Assembly (NCBI GenBank): GCA_000827325.1
Contig: KN832877.1
Span: forward strand, 682,001-746,000
Source of the DNA: Oidiodendron maius Zn
Lineage: Eukaryota > Ascomycota > Leotiomycetes > Myxotrichaceae
Reading direction: 5' to 3'
DNA: 64,000 bases
Made by a program: the position numbers and the translations under genes. Positions within the stretch are counted from its first letter, which is position 1. Each line of letters begins with the position of its first letter. This document shows, one piece after another, positions 1 to 10,921 of this stretch. Under the pieces are notes generated by a model, which searched no databases, was not told the origin of the DNA, and saw only the letters and a program-made list of their open reading frames with translations.

Positions 1-637
1 TTTAATGGCCGTCGACTTGCTTACATGGTCTAGGATGGGAAGTAATTGAATAGTCGCATGTAAGAATTCTATTTGAATTTACTTGATGATAAATTGATCT
101 TCGCTCGATATCATGATCATTGATGGCAGTCACACGAAAAACCTTTAGCATCGAAGAGCTCCGTCATATCTACGTATACTAGTATAATTGATAACTCTCA
201 TTGGTTTCAAAAGCTTTCACTTCATGTCGAGCAAATTAAGTACTACCTAGAAGGGTGCTACTGAGAGGCATACGTAATGTAATGCTTTGATAATAATATT
301 TCGAGACTTTGCACAATAGGAACACACATTAGATCTTGTCTCCTAACTTTTGGTTTTACTATTGCATTTACATCATGATCCGATAGTATCCGGATGCACG
401 TTCATATCATGCTAATATGCTCAGGAGAGAGCAAACAAATGAGGTGATTAAGGGTCTTGTCACGAATTCTTTGTAAATGCTATAATGACTAGGTATTTAC
501 ACGATTGATGCAATCTATCTACTCATATTCGCGGCCATTAATTCGTTTATAAACGCCACTAAATGCACCATAGCGACTAAGTGATCACCCCCATATAGTA
601 GTACATACAAGCTGCGCTTCCATAGGTTTGCCAGTCT
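1..637. other. Gene-free left edge
   Basis: AT-rich DNA with no open frame that looks coding. It lies 3' of the minus-strand orphan gene that ends at 638, so it may contain that gene's terminator. I see no repeat or RNA gene here. Confidence 0.5.
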
Positions 638-1684
638 TCACTTAGACATATTTCGCAAGTTTCGCTCGAACGCATCATCATAATCGCGGTTAGCCTTGTT
701 GAAGTCTTTAACAGCTTTGGCAGCAACATTCTCCGAATTCTCCGAATTCTTTCCAACCAGCTTGCCGTTCTTAGTGACCTCAGGTGCAGCGTAAGCATAG
801 CTCGGAGGATCATCCCCTTTGCGCTGAGCATATGTGAACGACTCGGCTCGCTTATTGAGAAAACTTTCCTTGGCGGGTTCTTTTATGCCTTCTTTGATGG
901 AAAAGATTGCATCCTTAAGAGGATCGACCATCAACTTCATGTGATTTCTGACTTCATCTCTGTCATAGTTCATTCTAGCATAGTCAATATCAGAGATAGG
1001 GTTGTCGTCGAGAAGCTTAGCCATGTTGCGACGAATGTCTTCAAGGGTCTCTGGCTTCTTGAGATGCTGAGCTGAGCCTTGGGAAATGGAACACCGGACG
1101 GATGTAACGCTTAAAGATTGGTCCATGGCTGTGCTAAGAGGAGGAGATGAGCCGAAGTCTGGGTTCCCAAAGCCTGGAGAACCATGATATGGGGATTCAT
1201 CTGCAGCCAGGGCGGAAATAGCAGCAACCTCTTTCTTATTCTTTAGTTCCTCGATAGCCTCCTTCAATTTTGTGGCTGCAAGGAGAACCTTTGCAACATA
1301 GTCGACCTGGTAGTCATAGAGGACTGGAGGTGGGGTAACTCGGCAAGTAGCCTGAGCAGCCACATATTGTGAATTGGACCCGCTGGGAATGAAGCTGTGT
1401 GAAGTAGAAGACACATTCTTATCTGAAAACTGCTGAACATGAGTATCCTGATCGCCAGTGGCCTCCATACCCTCCGTTGCATCATCTTCAGCTACCATAG
1501 GCGTAGATGTCATGCGAACATGAACTCTGTTCAAAGAAAACTGATCGTAGGAGGTTGTTGGAACGCATCCCACTCTACCATGTCCACCTCGCTGGGCATT
1601 TTCAGCTTTCTGTGGACCGTGGAGGGGAGACTTGGATTGTCCAGCCGTGTCCACATCCATGGAGCTCGGATTGTTTGCAGCCAT
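638..1684 (-). CDS. Unknown 348-residue hydrophilic protein
   Basis: Single uninterrupted frame from an ATG at 1684 to a stop at 638. I do not recognise the family. The first ~60 residues are Ser/Pro/Gln-rich and look disordered. Residues ~120-155 contain a short predicted helix rich in Lys/Glu (VLLAATKLKEAIEELKNKKE) that could form a coiled coil. The second half is charged, with several Asp/Lys-rich stretches, and ends in a basic/acidic mix. No signal peptide, membrane segment or catalytic motif is visible. A short in-frame duplication (NSENSEN) near residue 310 reflects a tandem copy of a 9-base unit. It is isolated: about 1.5 kb of non-coding DNA separates it from DBP7. The length and open frame in AT-rich surroundings favour a real, probably lineage-specific gene. 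Confidence 0.55.
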   Translation of the reverse strand: MAANNPSSMDVDTAGQSKSPLHGPQKAENAQRGGHGRVGCVPTTSYDQFSLNRVHVRMTSTPMVAEDDATEGMEATGDQDTHVQQFSDKNVSSTSHSFIPSGSNSQYVAAQATCRVTPPPVLYDYQVDYVAKVLLAATKLKEAIEELKNKKEVAAISALAADESPYHGSPGFGNPDFGSSPPLSTAMDQSLSVTSVRCSISQGSAQHLKKPETLEDIRRNMAKLLDDNPISDIDYARMNYDRDEVRNHMKLMVDPLKDAIFSIKEGIKEPAKESFLNKRAESFTYAQRKGDDPPSYAYAAPEVTKNGKLVGKNSENSENVAAKAVKDFNKANRDYDDAFERNLRNMSK

Positions 1685-3189
1685 ATTGATACGATGATTT
1701 GCGTCGTATTAGCCTCGATCTATTGCGTCTATAGTGTTAGTATATTGACCGGATGGGAATGGGTTGCGTCGACATACATCGACTTTGTGCAGCTAAATGG
1801 TTTTCGGAAACTTTTCTATCTTTCTTGGATGCAGTGGGCTTGATTTCAGAGATGACTTCGGCAATATTAGCTTCTAATCACAACATTAAGATTCATATGA
1901 GGGCCTACTAGAACCATCGGATTTATATTTTACCGCGCTCATCGTGGCACACTTCACATTTGGGATGGTGGTCGTATTCAAACCTGTAATCCATTAATTT
2001 CTGCTCGCTAGAGTTTAAAATGCTCAATCTTTACTGGAGCAGTTGATGGCTGAGTGCAAAGCAGCCTGGGCTCTTTGGGGTTGAGTAATAAGTCTACTAG
2101 ATTTCCTCAAACCATCTTTCAATGTCAGCTGTGCAAAACATCCTATCTGTAGCTGGTCTTCTGTTCTTACCTGGCGGGGTTGTTGTTGGAGTTTTGCTCA
2201 CATCTTGGGTTTCTTTTTCTTGGATGCTGCTGAGTCCAGCTACCTGCCATTACCTTTGCTATTAGTGGATCCCATGCCAGAAATTCATACCTTCCACGGA
2301 TGTGGGAATGGAAGCCATCGTGTCGAAGGCAGTTTGGCTCTCTTTTCATCACCAGGGCTAGATGCCTCCAAACTTTTGGGTCACTGTGAGACGAGTTCAA
2401 CTACAATGTTGGATGGGGTGCGAAGGCTTTTAAGTTAGCTGGTATACTAAGATTATTCTTGTGCCGTAGTAGTTATAAAGAACTGAGCCATCAGTAAATA
2501 TCTACGCAGCAAGCATGAAGGAATAAGTACTTGCCTTCTAAATCCAGCTGGAGTAGACGGTCTCTGTTAAGCGAAGGTTTCTTTGAATGTGCACAAGGTG
2601 AGAAATTTGGGAAGAATCTGTCATGCTTATTAGAGCAGGTTCACCACACTTGTTAGCACTATAGATGTATACTAAAGGATAGAGCCATCAGCTCAGTCGG
2701 GATAAGGGCGTGGTGGTATGAAGGGAGGCAGCTCGCTACCCCTTTATAAGCGAACCGCATAATAAATACTAGCGCGTATTCACATCCATCCTCAGACATC
2801 CTCCTCCGGTGGACCAGACATCACAACCAGCATTATTTGAGTTTAGGTATGTCATATGTGTAGTGAATATATGCCTTATAGTTAACTTAAATGTAGAAAC
2901 CGGTCTGATTTTGTAATCCTAGTGATGGTGTCGAGAGACGACAAAAATGACTGGCTAGCGAATGTCCCTTGACGAGACCGCTCTCTATTTTCAATATTTG
3001 TAGGATCAAATGCTTCAATTATATAGAGCAATGTCTAGTTCAATCAACTATGGAGTATAAATAGACAAAGGCAAGAGATGTCCAGCTGGACAGAACAAAC
3101 TTGAAGATAGTACTGGACTATTAAGAGCAGGAACCCAAGCATAGGTAGCTCAAATGAGGCATAGTTCAATGGTGCCATTTATATATTTC
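1685..3189. other. Intergenic, no convincing gene
   Basis: About 1.5 kb between the orphan gene and the 3' end of DBP7. The only open frames are under 80 codons, overlap on opposite strands and show no protein-like composition. The stretch at ~2681-2750 has a tRNA D-arm-like string but no anticodon stem or T arm. Confidence 0.5.
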
Positions 3190-5775
3190 TCACCCAATGT
3201 TAAACTCATTAGCCCCAGACATGTGCTCTAGCATTTTCTTTTTCATCCTCTTAGCGGCATCATTTCCATCCAAATTCTGGAGATCGAGATCCATCTTCCG
3301 TTGCTTCCTCACTCTCTCGCCCTCTGGCGCTTTATCTTCTGTCTCTCCTCTCTTAGCCTTTCGTGCAGCAACGCTTCTATCTGCTTTAGTCATTTTCTCG
3401 GGCCTCAGCCCCGGGACCTTTATGCTACCAGGTTTGTCTCTCAGGGCAAAAGCCTTCGCTAAATGACCCAGGTGAAGAGTTTGCATATTGAAAATGTGCC
3501 TCTCCTCCGCAACGTGAGTGGCATATGCTCTGATGTGACTCTGGTACCCGCGGCGGGCCATCTCAAGATACTTTGGAGATTCTAAAGCCCAGCGCTCTAC
3601 GTCGAGTTGCCACTCTGTGGCGCGCTCCTCCCACTCTCGGCCAACACCACCGAATCCCCTTCGCACCAGATCATCCGCTGAGTTATATATCAATGACTTC
3701 TTACCATCATGACAGCTGGACGCAAGGATAGATACATATTCCTCCTCGTCGCCCGGCAGGAGAAAAGTAAGGGCTCGCCCATCGCGGCCCGCTCGAGCAG
3801 TGCGGCCTATCCGATGTAAATGATCGTCGGCGCTGAAAGGAGGGTCATACTCGATTACATAGTCAACATTCGGAAGATCTAGACCTCTAGAGGCGACATC
3901 AGTGCATATCAATACACATGGGTCTTTCGATTCCGCAAATGACTTGAGGGTGGCAGTTCGAATGTTCTGGGCTAAGGATCCGTGAAGCCGATGCAGGATG
4001 ACGGGATTGATGCTGTTCGAAAAAGCAGTCCCGTATGAAATTGTGTCCTTTGTAAGCCCAATTTTGCCTATCTCAGGGAATTCCACTTCTTGCTCCCCAA
4101 TTTTAGTAGATTTAAAAGATTGTCCAAGAAGAGCAAAGTGAAAATCCACGGAATCGGCGCAAGATATGAAGACAATTGCCTTCATAACAGACCCTCGTCG
4201 AGCAAAAGCATGTTTTAAGATTGCCGTTAGAGTAACAAGGCGCAATTTCGCTGGAACAATAGCATATGCTTGCTTTAGTTGAGCCGGTGCGGAGAATACT
4301 TTGCCCTCCGATTCCTTTCGCTCTGCATCTCTTTTTGCAGGCTCAATCTCAGAAGGCTCGGCCCGGATATGGACTGCATCCTTCAAGCTGATTTCTCCTA
4401 GTCTCTGGACATCCATTTTCATGGTTGCAGAGCACAGAACTGTAACTCGGCGGCTTGGAAGTGCCTTGACCTCTAGTTTGTTCACTTTATCCACCACTAA
4501 GACTCTCTGCTCGATCTTTTTCACGATAGAAGTGATTTCCTCTTCGAATCCCATCTCCATTAATCGATCTCCTTCGTCTAGCACTAGCCATCGCACAGTA
4601 TCGACTTTCAAAACTTCCGTATTTTCTAGGTGGTCTGCTAAACGACCAGGTGTAGCAATGAGAATATTAACGCCCTTCCGCAATCTAGCCTTCTCTGATT
4701 GCTTACTTTCTCCTCCTATAACAGTTGTTCCAACAATCCAGGGTGCGCATCGCAGGATTTTTTCCAGGACTGCGGATATTTGCTTGCATAATTCACGAGT
4801 AGGTGCTAGGATGATAGCAAAAAGTCCCGAGTCTCTATGGACCTGCATGTCCTTGCCACTCATAGATATAATTCGCTCCGCTATCGGCAGAAGATACGCC
4901 AGTGTCTTTCCTGATCCGGTTTGTGCTTGTATAAATACATCACTATCGTCACTGATCAATTGTGGAATAGCCGCCTTCTGAATACCTGTTGGCGCCTTCA
5001 TCTCGAGCTTTGTCGACAGATGTGCAGCTAATCGTGGCGATAGTCCCAATGCTGTAAACGTGGCCATTTCTTCAGTGAGGGGAGCATTTGAGGGTTTCGC
5101 TGGCTCTGCCTCTTTCTGTGGTCCATCAAATTTTGTCTTTGAACTGGGATTGAACGAGAAAAGAGATGAAATAATCTGCGTTGGTTTACCTCCAGTTAAG
5201 TTCCGACTTCGAGGTTCGGTGACTCCATGGGTGTGATTTTCATCGGCAGTGGAAAAGAATTTTTTGGACTTCTGCCCCCCGACTCCAGTTTGGATGCTTC
5301 CTGCAGGAAGTTTCCCGGACACGAAGGCTGGCCTCGAGTCATCTTGTATGGTAGCATCTCGAGATCCACCTCTCTTTATGCTTGCTGTGGATAACTTTCC
5401 TGAGACAGATGCTGGTCTTGTCTCGTCTTGAGTTGAGGTATCGTGACCCGCACCAATTTTAATGCTTCCAAGTGGCAGTTTTCCCGAAATAACGGTAGCT
5501 GCATTTGTACTTCTTCCTGAGCCTTGATCGACCCGTTGTCTCTTTGGCGACCTCTCCATCGGCCCAGGCCCAATATAATCTTCCGTCCCTGCATCATGTC
5601 GTCTCTCATGGAAGATCTCTCGCGTGGAGGATGTGTGGGGATTTCTAATAACAGGACGCCGGGCAAATTTCTTCGCTGCCAATCGTGCCTTCCATGGACC
5701 TCCGTGAAACGTTTCCTTTGTCGTCAGAGGAGCATCTCCAATCTCGAAATTCATGAGCATGCCATCGTCGGCCAT
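3190..5775 (-). CDS. DBP7: ATP-dependent RNA helicase DBP7
   Basis: DEAD-box RNA helicase of 861 residues, expected in the nucleolus and needed in yeast for early assembly of the 60S ribosomal subunit. The helicase motifs appear in order: Q motif with GIQ (~264), motif I AQTGSGKT (~284-291), Ia PTRELC, Ib TPGRL, II as DEGD, III SAT, V DVASRGLD and VI HRIGRTARAG. DEGD instead of DEAD is normal for DBP7. The C-terminal tail is highly basic and ends in GANEFNIG, a typical DBP7 ending. The frame is open 24 codons further upstream, but I start at MADDGMLMNF because fungal orthologues begin this way. No intron is apparent. Residues ~97-168 hold about 2.5 imperfect copies of a 28-residue unit beginning SGKL, which looks specific to this lineage. 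Confidence 0.93.
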   Translation of the reverse strand: MADDGMLMNFEIGDAPLTTKETFHGGPWKARLAAKKFARRPVIRNPHTSSTREIFHERRHDAGTEDYIGPGPMERSPKRQRVDQGSGRSTNAATVISGKLPLGSIKIGAGHDTSTQDETRPASVSGKLSTASIKRGGSRDATIQDDSRPAFVSGKLPAGSIQTGVGGQKSKKFFSTADENHTHGVTEPRSRNLTGGKPTQIISSLFSFNPSSKTKFDGPQKEAEPAKPSNAPLTEEMATFTALGLSPRLAAHLSTKLEMKAPTGIQKAAIPQLISDDSDVFIQAQTGSGKTLAYLLPIAERIISMSGKDMQVHRDSGLFAIILAPTRELCKQISAVLEKILRCAPWIVGTTVIGGESKQSEKARLRKGVNILIATPGRLADHLENTEVLKVDTVRWLVLDEGDRLMEMGFEEEITSIVKKIEQRVLVVDKVNKLEVKALPSRRVTVLCSATMKMDVQRLGEISLKDAVHIRAEPSEIEPAKRDAERKESEGKVFSAPAQLKQAYAIVPAKLRLVTLTAILKHAFARRGSVMKAIVFISCADSVDFHFALLGQSFKSTKIGEQEVEFPEIGKIGLTKDTISYGTAFSNSINPVILHRLHGSLAQNIRTATLKSFAESKDPCVLICTDVASRGLDLPNVDYVIEYDPPFSADDHLHRIGRTARAGRDGRALTFLLPGDEEEYVSILASSCHDGKKSLIYNSADDLVRRGFGGVGREWEERATEWQLDVERWALESPKYLEMARRGYQSHIRAYATHVAEERHIFNMQTLHLGHLAKAFALRDKPGSIKVPGLRPEKMTKADRSVAARKAKRGETEDKAPEGERVRKQRKMDLDLQNLDGNDAAKRMKKKMLEHMSGANEFNIG
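5277..5487 (-). repeat. 84-bp coding tandem repeat in DBP7
   Basis: The N-terminal extension of DBP7 repeats SGKLPLGSIKIG, SGKLSTASIKRG and SGKLPAGSIQTG with an exact 28-residue spacing, and each is followed by a Thr/Ser, Gln-Asp, Arg-Pro-Ala linker. This is a 2.5-copy, 84-bp repeat, already diverged, in a region expected to be disordered. Confidence 0.8.
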
Positions 5776-6403
5776 AGCTGCCGGTATGTCGCAGAATACC
5801 AGCGGAAAGATGTCAGTCGACTTTTGCCTATCGCAGAAAAGTTTCAAATCTTATCAGGAAGCATATTATGTAAGCCTCGGGAAAGCAAGTGATTGTGTAA
5901 GCGTACCGATTCCAGCACCAGCAGCAGGTAACTTGTTAGTTACAGTAAGTTACCTGTCTCTCGAATTATATTGAGCCATAACTATTACATTTGCACCACT
6001 ACCCTTTTCAGCTGAAGTGATGCGAATATAAGCAAACGCTCTTGGTGGAGTGGACATAACTGACGTATCCCTTTACGGCCAGTATCGAGTCAAAGATTAG
6101 CAGCGTCGCTTTACGTACAAAATAACGCCGCTTTACCAAGTGTGGACCACAGGGCGATATCACACAGTGGTATGTTGCACAGCTAGCCAGGAAAAGTCAA
6201 TGAATCGAGAAATATTGATGAATATAAAAAGCAGAGAAATGAAGTATAATATGATTGCGTAGAATTTTATTATAAGTAACTGTATAGTTAATAGTTAATG
6301 GTATATCCAACTCGCACGGCACCTATATAAAATATTTAACTCTAATAGGGGCAGTTAAAACGCCATGACAGTCCACCGTACTACAAGACGGAAGTTAGTA
6401 ATA
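5776..6403. other. Intergenic, DBP7 upstream region
   Basis: About 630 bp between the DBP7 start and the F-box fragment. It becomes AT-rich toward 6200-6400 and holds no open frame worth calling. The DBP7 promoter should lie in the first few hundred bases. Confidence 0.5.
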
Positions 6404-6847
6404 TTAGATTGCACGTTCGACGTACAAAGGCATGTAGTAGATTAAGTCCGAGAAATTACAGACATCTCTCGCAGCCTCATTTTCATCATCAAGCTGCTTC
6501 TGGATAAGAGATTTGACTGATCGCACAATTCGAAGAATCCTGTGCCGATTGCGCAAACTATACTGGGTCTTACAGCGCATCTCCGCTTTCAGATAGAGGA
6601 ATGGCCAGTCAATGTCGGCTGGTGGATCTAGTTGTGATATTTCTTCGTCGAGCTCGGAAATGATGTCCCTCGGGATACGATCCCGCCAGTATGAATCTGG
6701 GAGCTGCCATCCCATGTTTTCCAACATTTTTAGAGCTGCCCAGGATTTTGTGCCGCTTATGAGATCGAAGATCATATACATGATTTCCAGAGGTAGCTGA
6801 TACCTAATCCTCTGAGGCCGCTGGTAGAATCTCCAGCTTCTCCGCAA
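6404..6847 (-). pseudogene. F-box protein fragment
   Basis: The frame encodes YQLPLEIMYMIFDLI, an F-box-like helix. It is followed by GWQLPDSYWRDRIPRDII and a DW-FL-L pattern with LRNRHRIL, a combination I recognise from fungal F-box proteins of unknown target. F-box proteins bring substrates to SCF ubiquitin ligases. There is no ATG in this frame before the F-box: the frame is open leftward into ECTKAKRHLL and then fades into AT-rich DNA. The only nearby upstream ATG (6872) is out of frame. Neither the usual N-terminal region nor a clear start is present, and a decayed Tc1 transposon lies within 250 bp. I read it as the 3' remnant of a gene truncated and partly degraded by RIP or insertion. 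A short functional protein from an unseen 5' exon cannot be excluded. Confidence 0.55.
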
Positions 6848-7049
6848 CAGGTGCCTTTTTGCCTTGGTGCATTCCCTGATAATTTATAGGCCACTATACC
6901 AATGGATTCAAAGCCTTTAGGAATTATTTGGCACTTTAAACTCTTTGTTCTCCTTCGATATTACGACATGCTAAATAAGCGCGGGCTTTTATAAACATAC
7001 CCTATAATAACAGAGTGGACTCCACTAAAGGCTAGGGCCAAATGGCTTG

Positions 7050-7765
7050 AAGTTACGCTTATCTAGCAAAAGAAAACGAGGGCATATTAGCGTGAAGAGA
7101 TTTATATAGATAGGTTAACTTTCAATAGTTGTATTCTATAGCGATAGAAACTCTAAAGTAAAAAGAGGAGAGAGACAATGTCTATACTATATTTAGTTCA
7201 GGTTTTATTAAAGGCAGTAGTTGGTCTCTATATAGGCTATAATTGCTGGAACTTTAAGTCAAAGCTCGTTATTATCCCTAAGGAGCTAGATTATAATGGC
7301 TCTATTTAACGGCCTAATGGGGGTTAAATCCTACATAGAGAGCTTGCAGGAATTGGTTAAGCCCAAAAAAATAGGCAAAGGGATGTCTAATTACTTCTAG
7401 GTTAAGGGCAATCCTAAGGTGTGCGAGGAAAAATCAACTTAATAATAGGGGACTCTACAACGCTATAGATTCAAATGTACGATACTTAGTTATTTAGCCT
7501 CTCGAATCCTTAGACTTACATTAAATTGAGGACTGTTTGCATTTTATTAAGCAGCGTCTTAGGAGCCGGAAACCTTATGAGGGTTAGACTTTGCCACAAT
7601 TAGTCGAGGCTTTAGGAATTTGAGAGGCATAAAATGACGCTTGACTATATAAGTGAGAGGATTGATTCATTTCTAGAGCGCATAAAGGAGGCTATTAGTC
7701 ATAAAGGTAGCAGCTACAAAGTAGTAAAGCTAGGTGGTAGTGGCGTGGTATTATGCAGTAATTAA
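7050..7765 (+). mobile_element. Tc1/mariner transposase relic (RIP-damaged)
   Basis: Broken reading in shifting plus-strand frames gives pieces in the order expected of fungal Tc1/mariner transposases. First comes RERQC at ~7165, followed by a block where Gln codons appear to have become TAG. Next is FKSKLVIIPKELDYNG at ~7255. The DDE-domain landmark SPDLNPIE follows, decayed to SLDLH-stop-IEDC at ~7500, running into HFIKQRLRSRKPYEG and LPQLVEALG. Last is ISERIDSFLERIKEAISHKG at ~7650, matching the usual family ending. Many in-frame TAG/TAA codons fit C-to-T mutation at CAG/CAA. I could not define terminal inverted repeats or a TA target duplication. The element is dead. Confidence 0.75.
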
Positions 7766-8295
7766 TTATTCATCATTTTTGCAACATACTTTCGTACTAA
7801 AGGTGCACAAATAGTAGCTTATATATAACCGACTTGTTATTTCTTAGCATTATTCTCAGTATACAACAACCGAATTCCACTAGAGCAACAGTTGATATCT
7901 TCGAAGGTAATTAAGTTATTCTGCTAGATAGACTATTCAGTCTAATTGTATCCCTATCAGATTCAGATTTCATTTCATTTGTCTTGATCTCCACTAAAGG
8001 TTCGCAACCTTAATATAATAATATTCTTTAAGTTGTTAGAACAGCGGATTTGCTAAGGTTTTAAGGGAATTATCACCTGGAAGGTCAAGGCATTAATTCG
8101 TAGTCCTGCGAAACTAATGTTTGCATATTATTATTTGATATGTGGAAGTGAAGCATGCCCTGTATCTAGGAAGTGAAGCATGCCTAGCAAGTTGTTTTTA
8201 ACAAAACATAAACACCACCTAGCCATAAATTTCCTCTCCAAGATCTTGTTCTTACCCCATCACTTTCCCTGACTTTAATTCTTCTATATTCCAGA

Positions 8296-8775
8296 ATGCC
8301 TGGCCTTATTACGAATAACAGCCTTGAGTACTTCTACAACAAGGTCAAGGAAGGAGGAAGTCTTGAATCTGATACTGCCAAACTGTGGATGGCGATCTTT
8401 AATCGTGAGTTCCCCGCCAATCACGAGATTTACTGCGTACAGGAAACCCCCCTAGCTCCTTAATATTGAATTATCGATAATAGCCAGTGCAATCTTCTCT
8501 ATGCGGAGTTTAAACGGAGTGGGTTAGAGGCTGGACAACTGGATTTGGCAAGAGATCAGGTCCATAACTACTGCCTAGAGTTGATCAATGAGGATGATAA
8601 CACTAGGAGTATTATGGCCCTGTGCTGCCATGGTACAAATATATCAATTTGGAAAGTTTCTCCAACAGCCGATGATGTTCCATCAAAGGCACGTTTTGTT
8701 GATGCAAAGACCGGCGGCAAGCATCTTAAACAATTTCGAGCCATGGTAAAACGTATTAATCCGAAAGGGCGCTGA
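8296..8775 (+). CDS. Small unknown two-exon protein
   Basis: Proposed exons 8296-8436 and 8488-8775, joined by a 51-nt intron (GTACAG donor, CAG acceptor, CTTAAT branch candidate), give 142 residues. The intron removes an in-frame TAA at 8461 and keeps frame. The protein starts MPGLITNNSLEYFYNKVKEG, and its C-terminal half includes LYAEFKRSGLEAGQLDLARD and a Cys-Cys-His string. I recognise no family. Its composition is balanced and protein-like despite lying between a transposon relic and a long empty region. The splice choice is mine: a conventional GTGAGT donor at 8405 spliced to 8527 also keeps frame but shortens the protein. It could be a lineage-specific gene or a captured fragment. Confidence 0.4.
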
Positions 8776-10921
8776 TACTCTAAATCCTTGGGACACAGAT
8801 TAAATTGCTTGGAAAACCAAGATCTTCCTCCTTCCATGATGTTGATCTCAAAACCAAGCAAACATATACAATACGTACTGCCTTTTTACGTATTTTGATG
8901 CTAGAAAGGTCGGTTAGGGAGGATGAGTTACAGCTCTGAGATAGTATTATGGCCAAAGGACGCACATATGGCTCTACCTGTATTTAGATACTTCCTACTC
9001 ATCTTTCCTCTTCAGAGAAGCACAATACCATTGAAACCCCTATATCTGCGAGTCCATCGTTGAGTGAGAGCCACCATAGATAACCACTGAGACGAGTATT
9101 TACATGCTTCCGCCTGGGCAGGTTACATTATTATGTCTCATCTAATGACCTAGGTCAATAGTTCTATAGGCAGGCCTAGTTTCACGCTTCGTTCCCCACC
9201 TGAACTTTACTACAGCTTTGTTCTTGACCAGGGGAACACAATCGGCTTGTAGGAATTATAAACTACAACAAACGAATATTCTCTTCAAAAAAGGAAGTTA
9301 GGAGAAACCACGGCCTTCTGAGAAGGTTGAGGGAGCAAAATAGGAGAAGCGAGTACCACCTCGCTTAAATTTTCCATCCATCTCTTCGGTGGCACAGCGA
9401 AAGACTAGCATAGGCTTACGGAGAGCGTCAAAGTCACAGGCCTGTTTTGGAACCTAAATCTACAGACGCAAATAACAAGGTCCATGTCCAATCTTTGGCC
9501 TAGACTGAATAGAAGCAGATACCCGAGAGAAGCGAGGTGAAGTTGTAATGGTGACGGTGGCGTCTGGTGATAGCGAAATTAGCCGGCATAGACAGCACCT
9601 ATGGAACGGCCTCAACGACCACCACGGCCGAAATTTAAACAGTGAGGACGAAGCGGCAAAGCTGTACAAGCAATTAACGGCTCGTAAGTTATGACATTTG
9701 CACCACTACCTTATGTAATATTCGCACCACCGAGATTGTCAGTCAGCCTCCGAGGCATCCGCTCCTACCAGCAACAAGCTGCTGGAGCTAGCTATGGACG
9801 AGCTAGAAAACATCGACGGAACTAGTGAAGTAAGGATACTGCCGTTTACCACCATGGAGGATGGCGACTATCTGGGCATCTCGGAGGACTCATAGTCTGG
9901 CTGAGAGACAGCATCACCCTGCAGCCTGGTCGCAGGATCGTGATCGCTGAGGGAGTTTGAAGGAGAGGCCAGCATTCAGGTCGAAGCACAAAGCCTCGCT
10001 CGTCAAATATAAGCCACCCGCAATCCCAATCCCCCACGGTATCCTGGCACATTCTCAGTCTCACCACACTCACTTGGCAAGTGCTGTACGTGAAAGAATA
10101 TTTCTAAAAGAAAACTTACAAAAAAAGAAGGAAAGAAAAGAAGAAAAGAAAACTTTCACGGACCGCAAGTACGGGATCTTTTTCTCGCCGTCCCACTTTT
10201 CGGGGCCGGACCTCTGTTATATGCACATCGCAGAACGAGAACATCCTGAATCGCCGCAAGCAGCAAGCCGGCGCGCGAGCAAGGGCCGCCAAAGCTGCTA
10301 AATAAGGGCAGCAGAAAGTGCGAGTAAGGAGAGAGACTAGAGAGTGCGACCAGCGCCCTCAGAGCAGGGCGAATACGACCGACCCAGTCCCATGCGAAGG
10401 ATCGGGCGCCGAACCAGCGCCACATGACAACATCTAGCCGCAAGGCTGGCTCTTCGGCCGACCAACAAGACGAGAGAATAAAACGGGATCGACGGCTTTT
10501 GTCAGCTCAGCCTTGACACATGGCCCACTGCCCAGGCCGCGGCTGTTCGACGTCCACCACATCCTCGCACAGGGCCATCCACCGCAGGATCCCCCTCATG
10601 ATGCGCCTTCATGGATCATCCGGAGCGGCGGGCGTGGCGGATGCGAGGAAGGTGAGAATTCTCGTCTACATATGTGCCTCTTTCTCTCTCACATACTCTC
10701 TTCTCTTCTTCTAAAAAGCGATTTCCCCGGTTTCTCCATCTCGGCATGTCGATGCTGACGCCGTCATCATCGGCCTCCGCAATTCCGTCTGCCCGATATT
10801 CCACCACCCTCCTCTAGCAAAGCTGATATTAGAACCCAATTTCACCTCCTGGAGTATAACACCTCCTTTTCCGTGTCTCCCGTAGAATTCCCATCTCCAA
10901 AGACTCAAGGCGCAATCAACA
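8776..10921. other. Long intergenic stretch, nothing recognised
   Basis: About 2.1 kb without a supportable gene. Open frames here are under 115 codons and overlap on both strands. A purine-only tract lies at about 10118-10152 and a pyrimidine-rich tract at about 10676-10712. The right part should contain the promoter and 5' leader of the 10922 gene. Confidence 0.45.
10118..10152 (+). repeat. Polypurine (A/G) tract
   Basis: About 35 bases of almost uninterrupted A/G (aaaaaagaaggaaagaaaag and continuing) in a gene-free region. This is low-complexity DNA with no assigned role. Confidence 0.7.

Noticed and set aside
2681-2760. tRNA-like D-arm string
   Set aside because: A 'gctcagtcgg' string is present, but no anticodon stem, T arm or acceptor stem can be folded around it.
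4545-4590. DEGD in place of DEAD as a defect of the helicase
   Set aside because: DEGD is the normal motif II of the DBP7 family.
4301-4981. 226-codon plus-strand frame inside DBP7
   Set aside because: Antisense shadow of the conserved helicase domain; the DBP7 frame carries all family motifs.
9957-10301. 114-codon plus-strand open frame
   Set aside because: Half of it is translation of a low-complexity purine tract into Lys/Glu. Frames of similar size lie on the other strand. No protein character.
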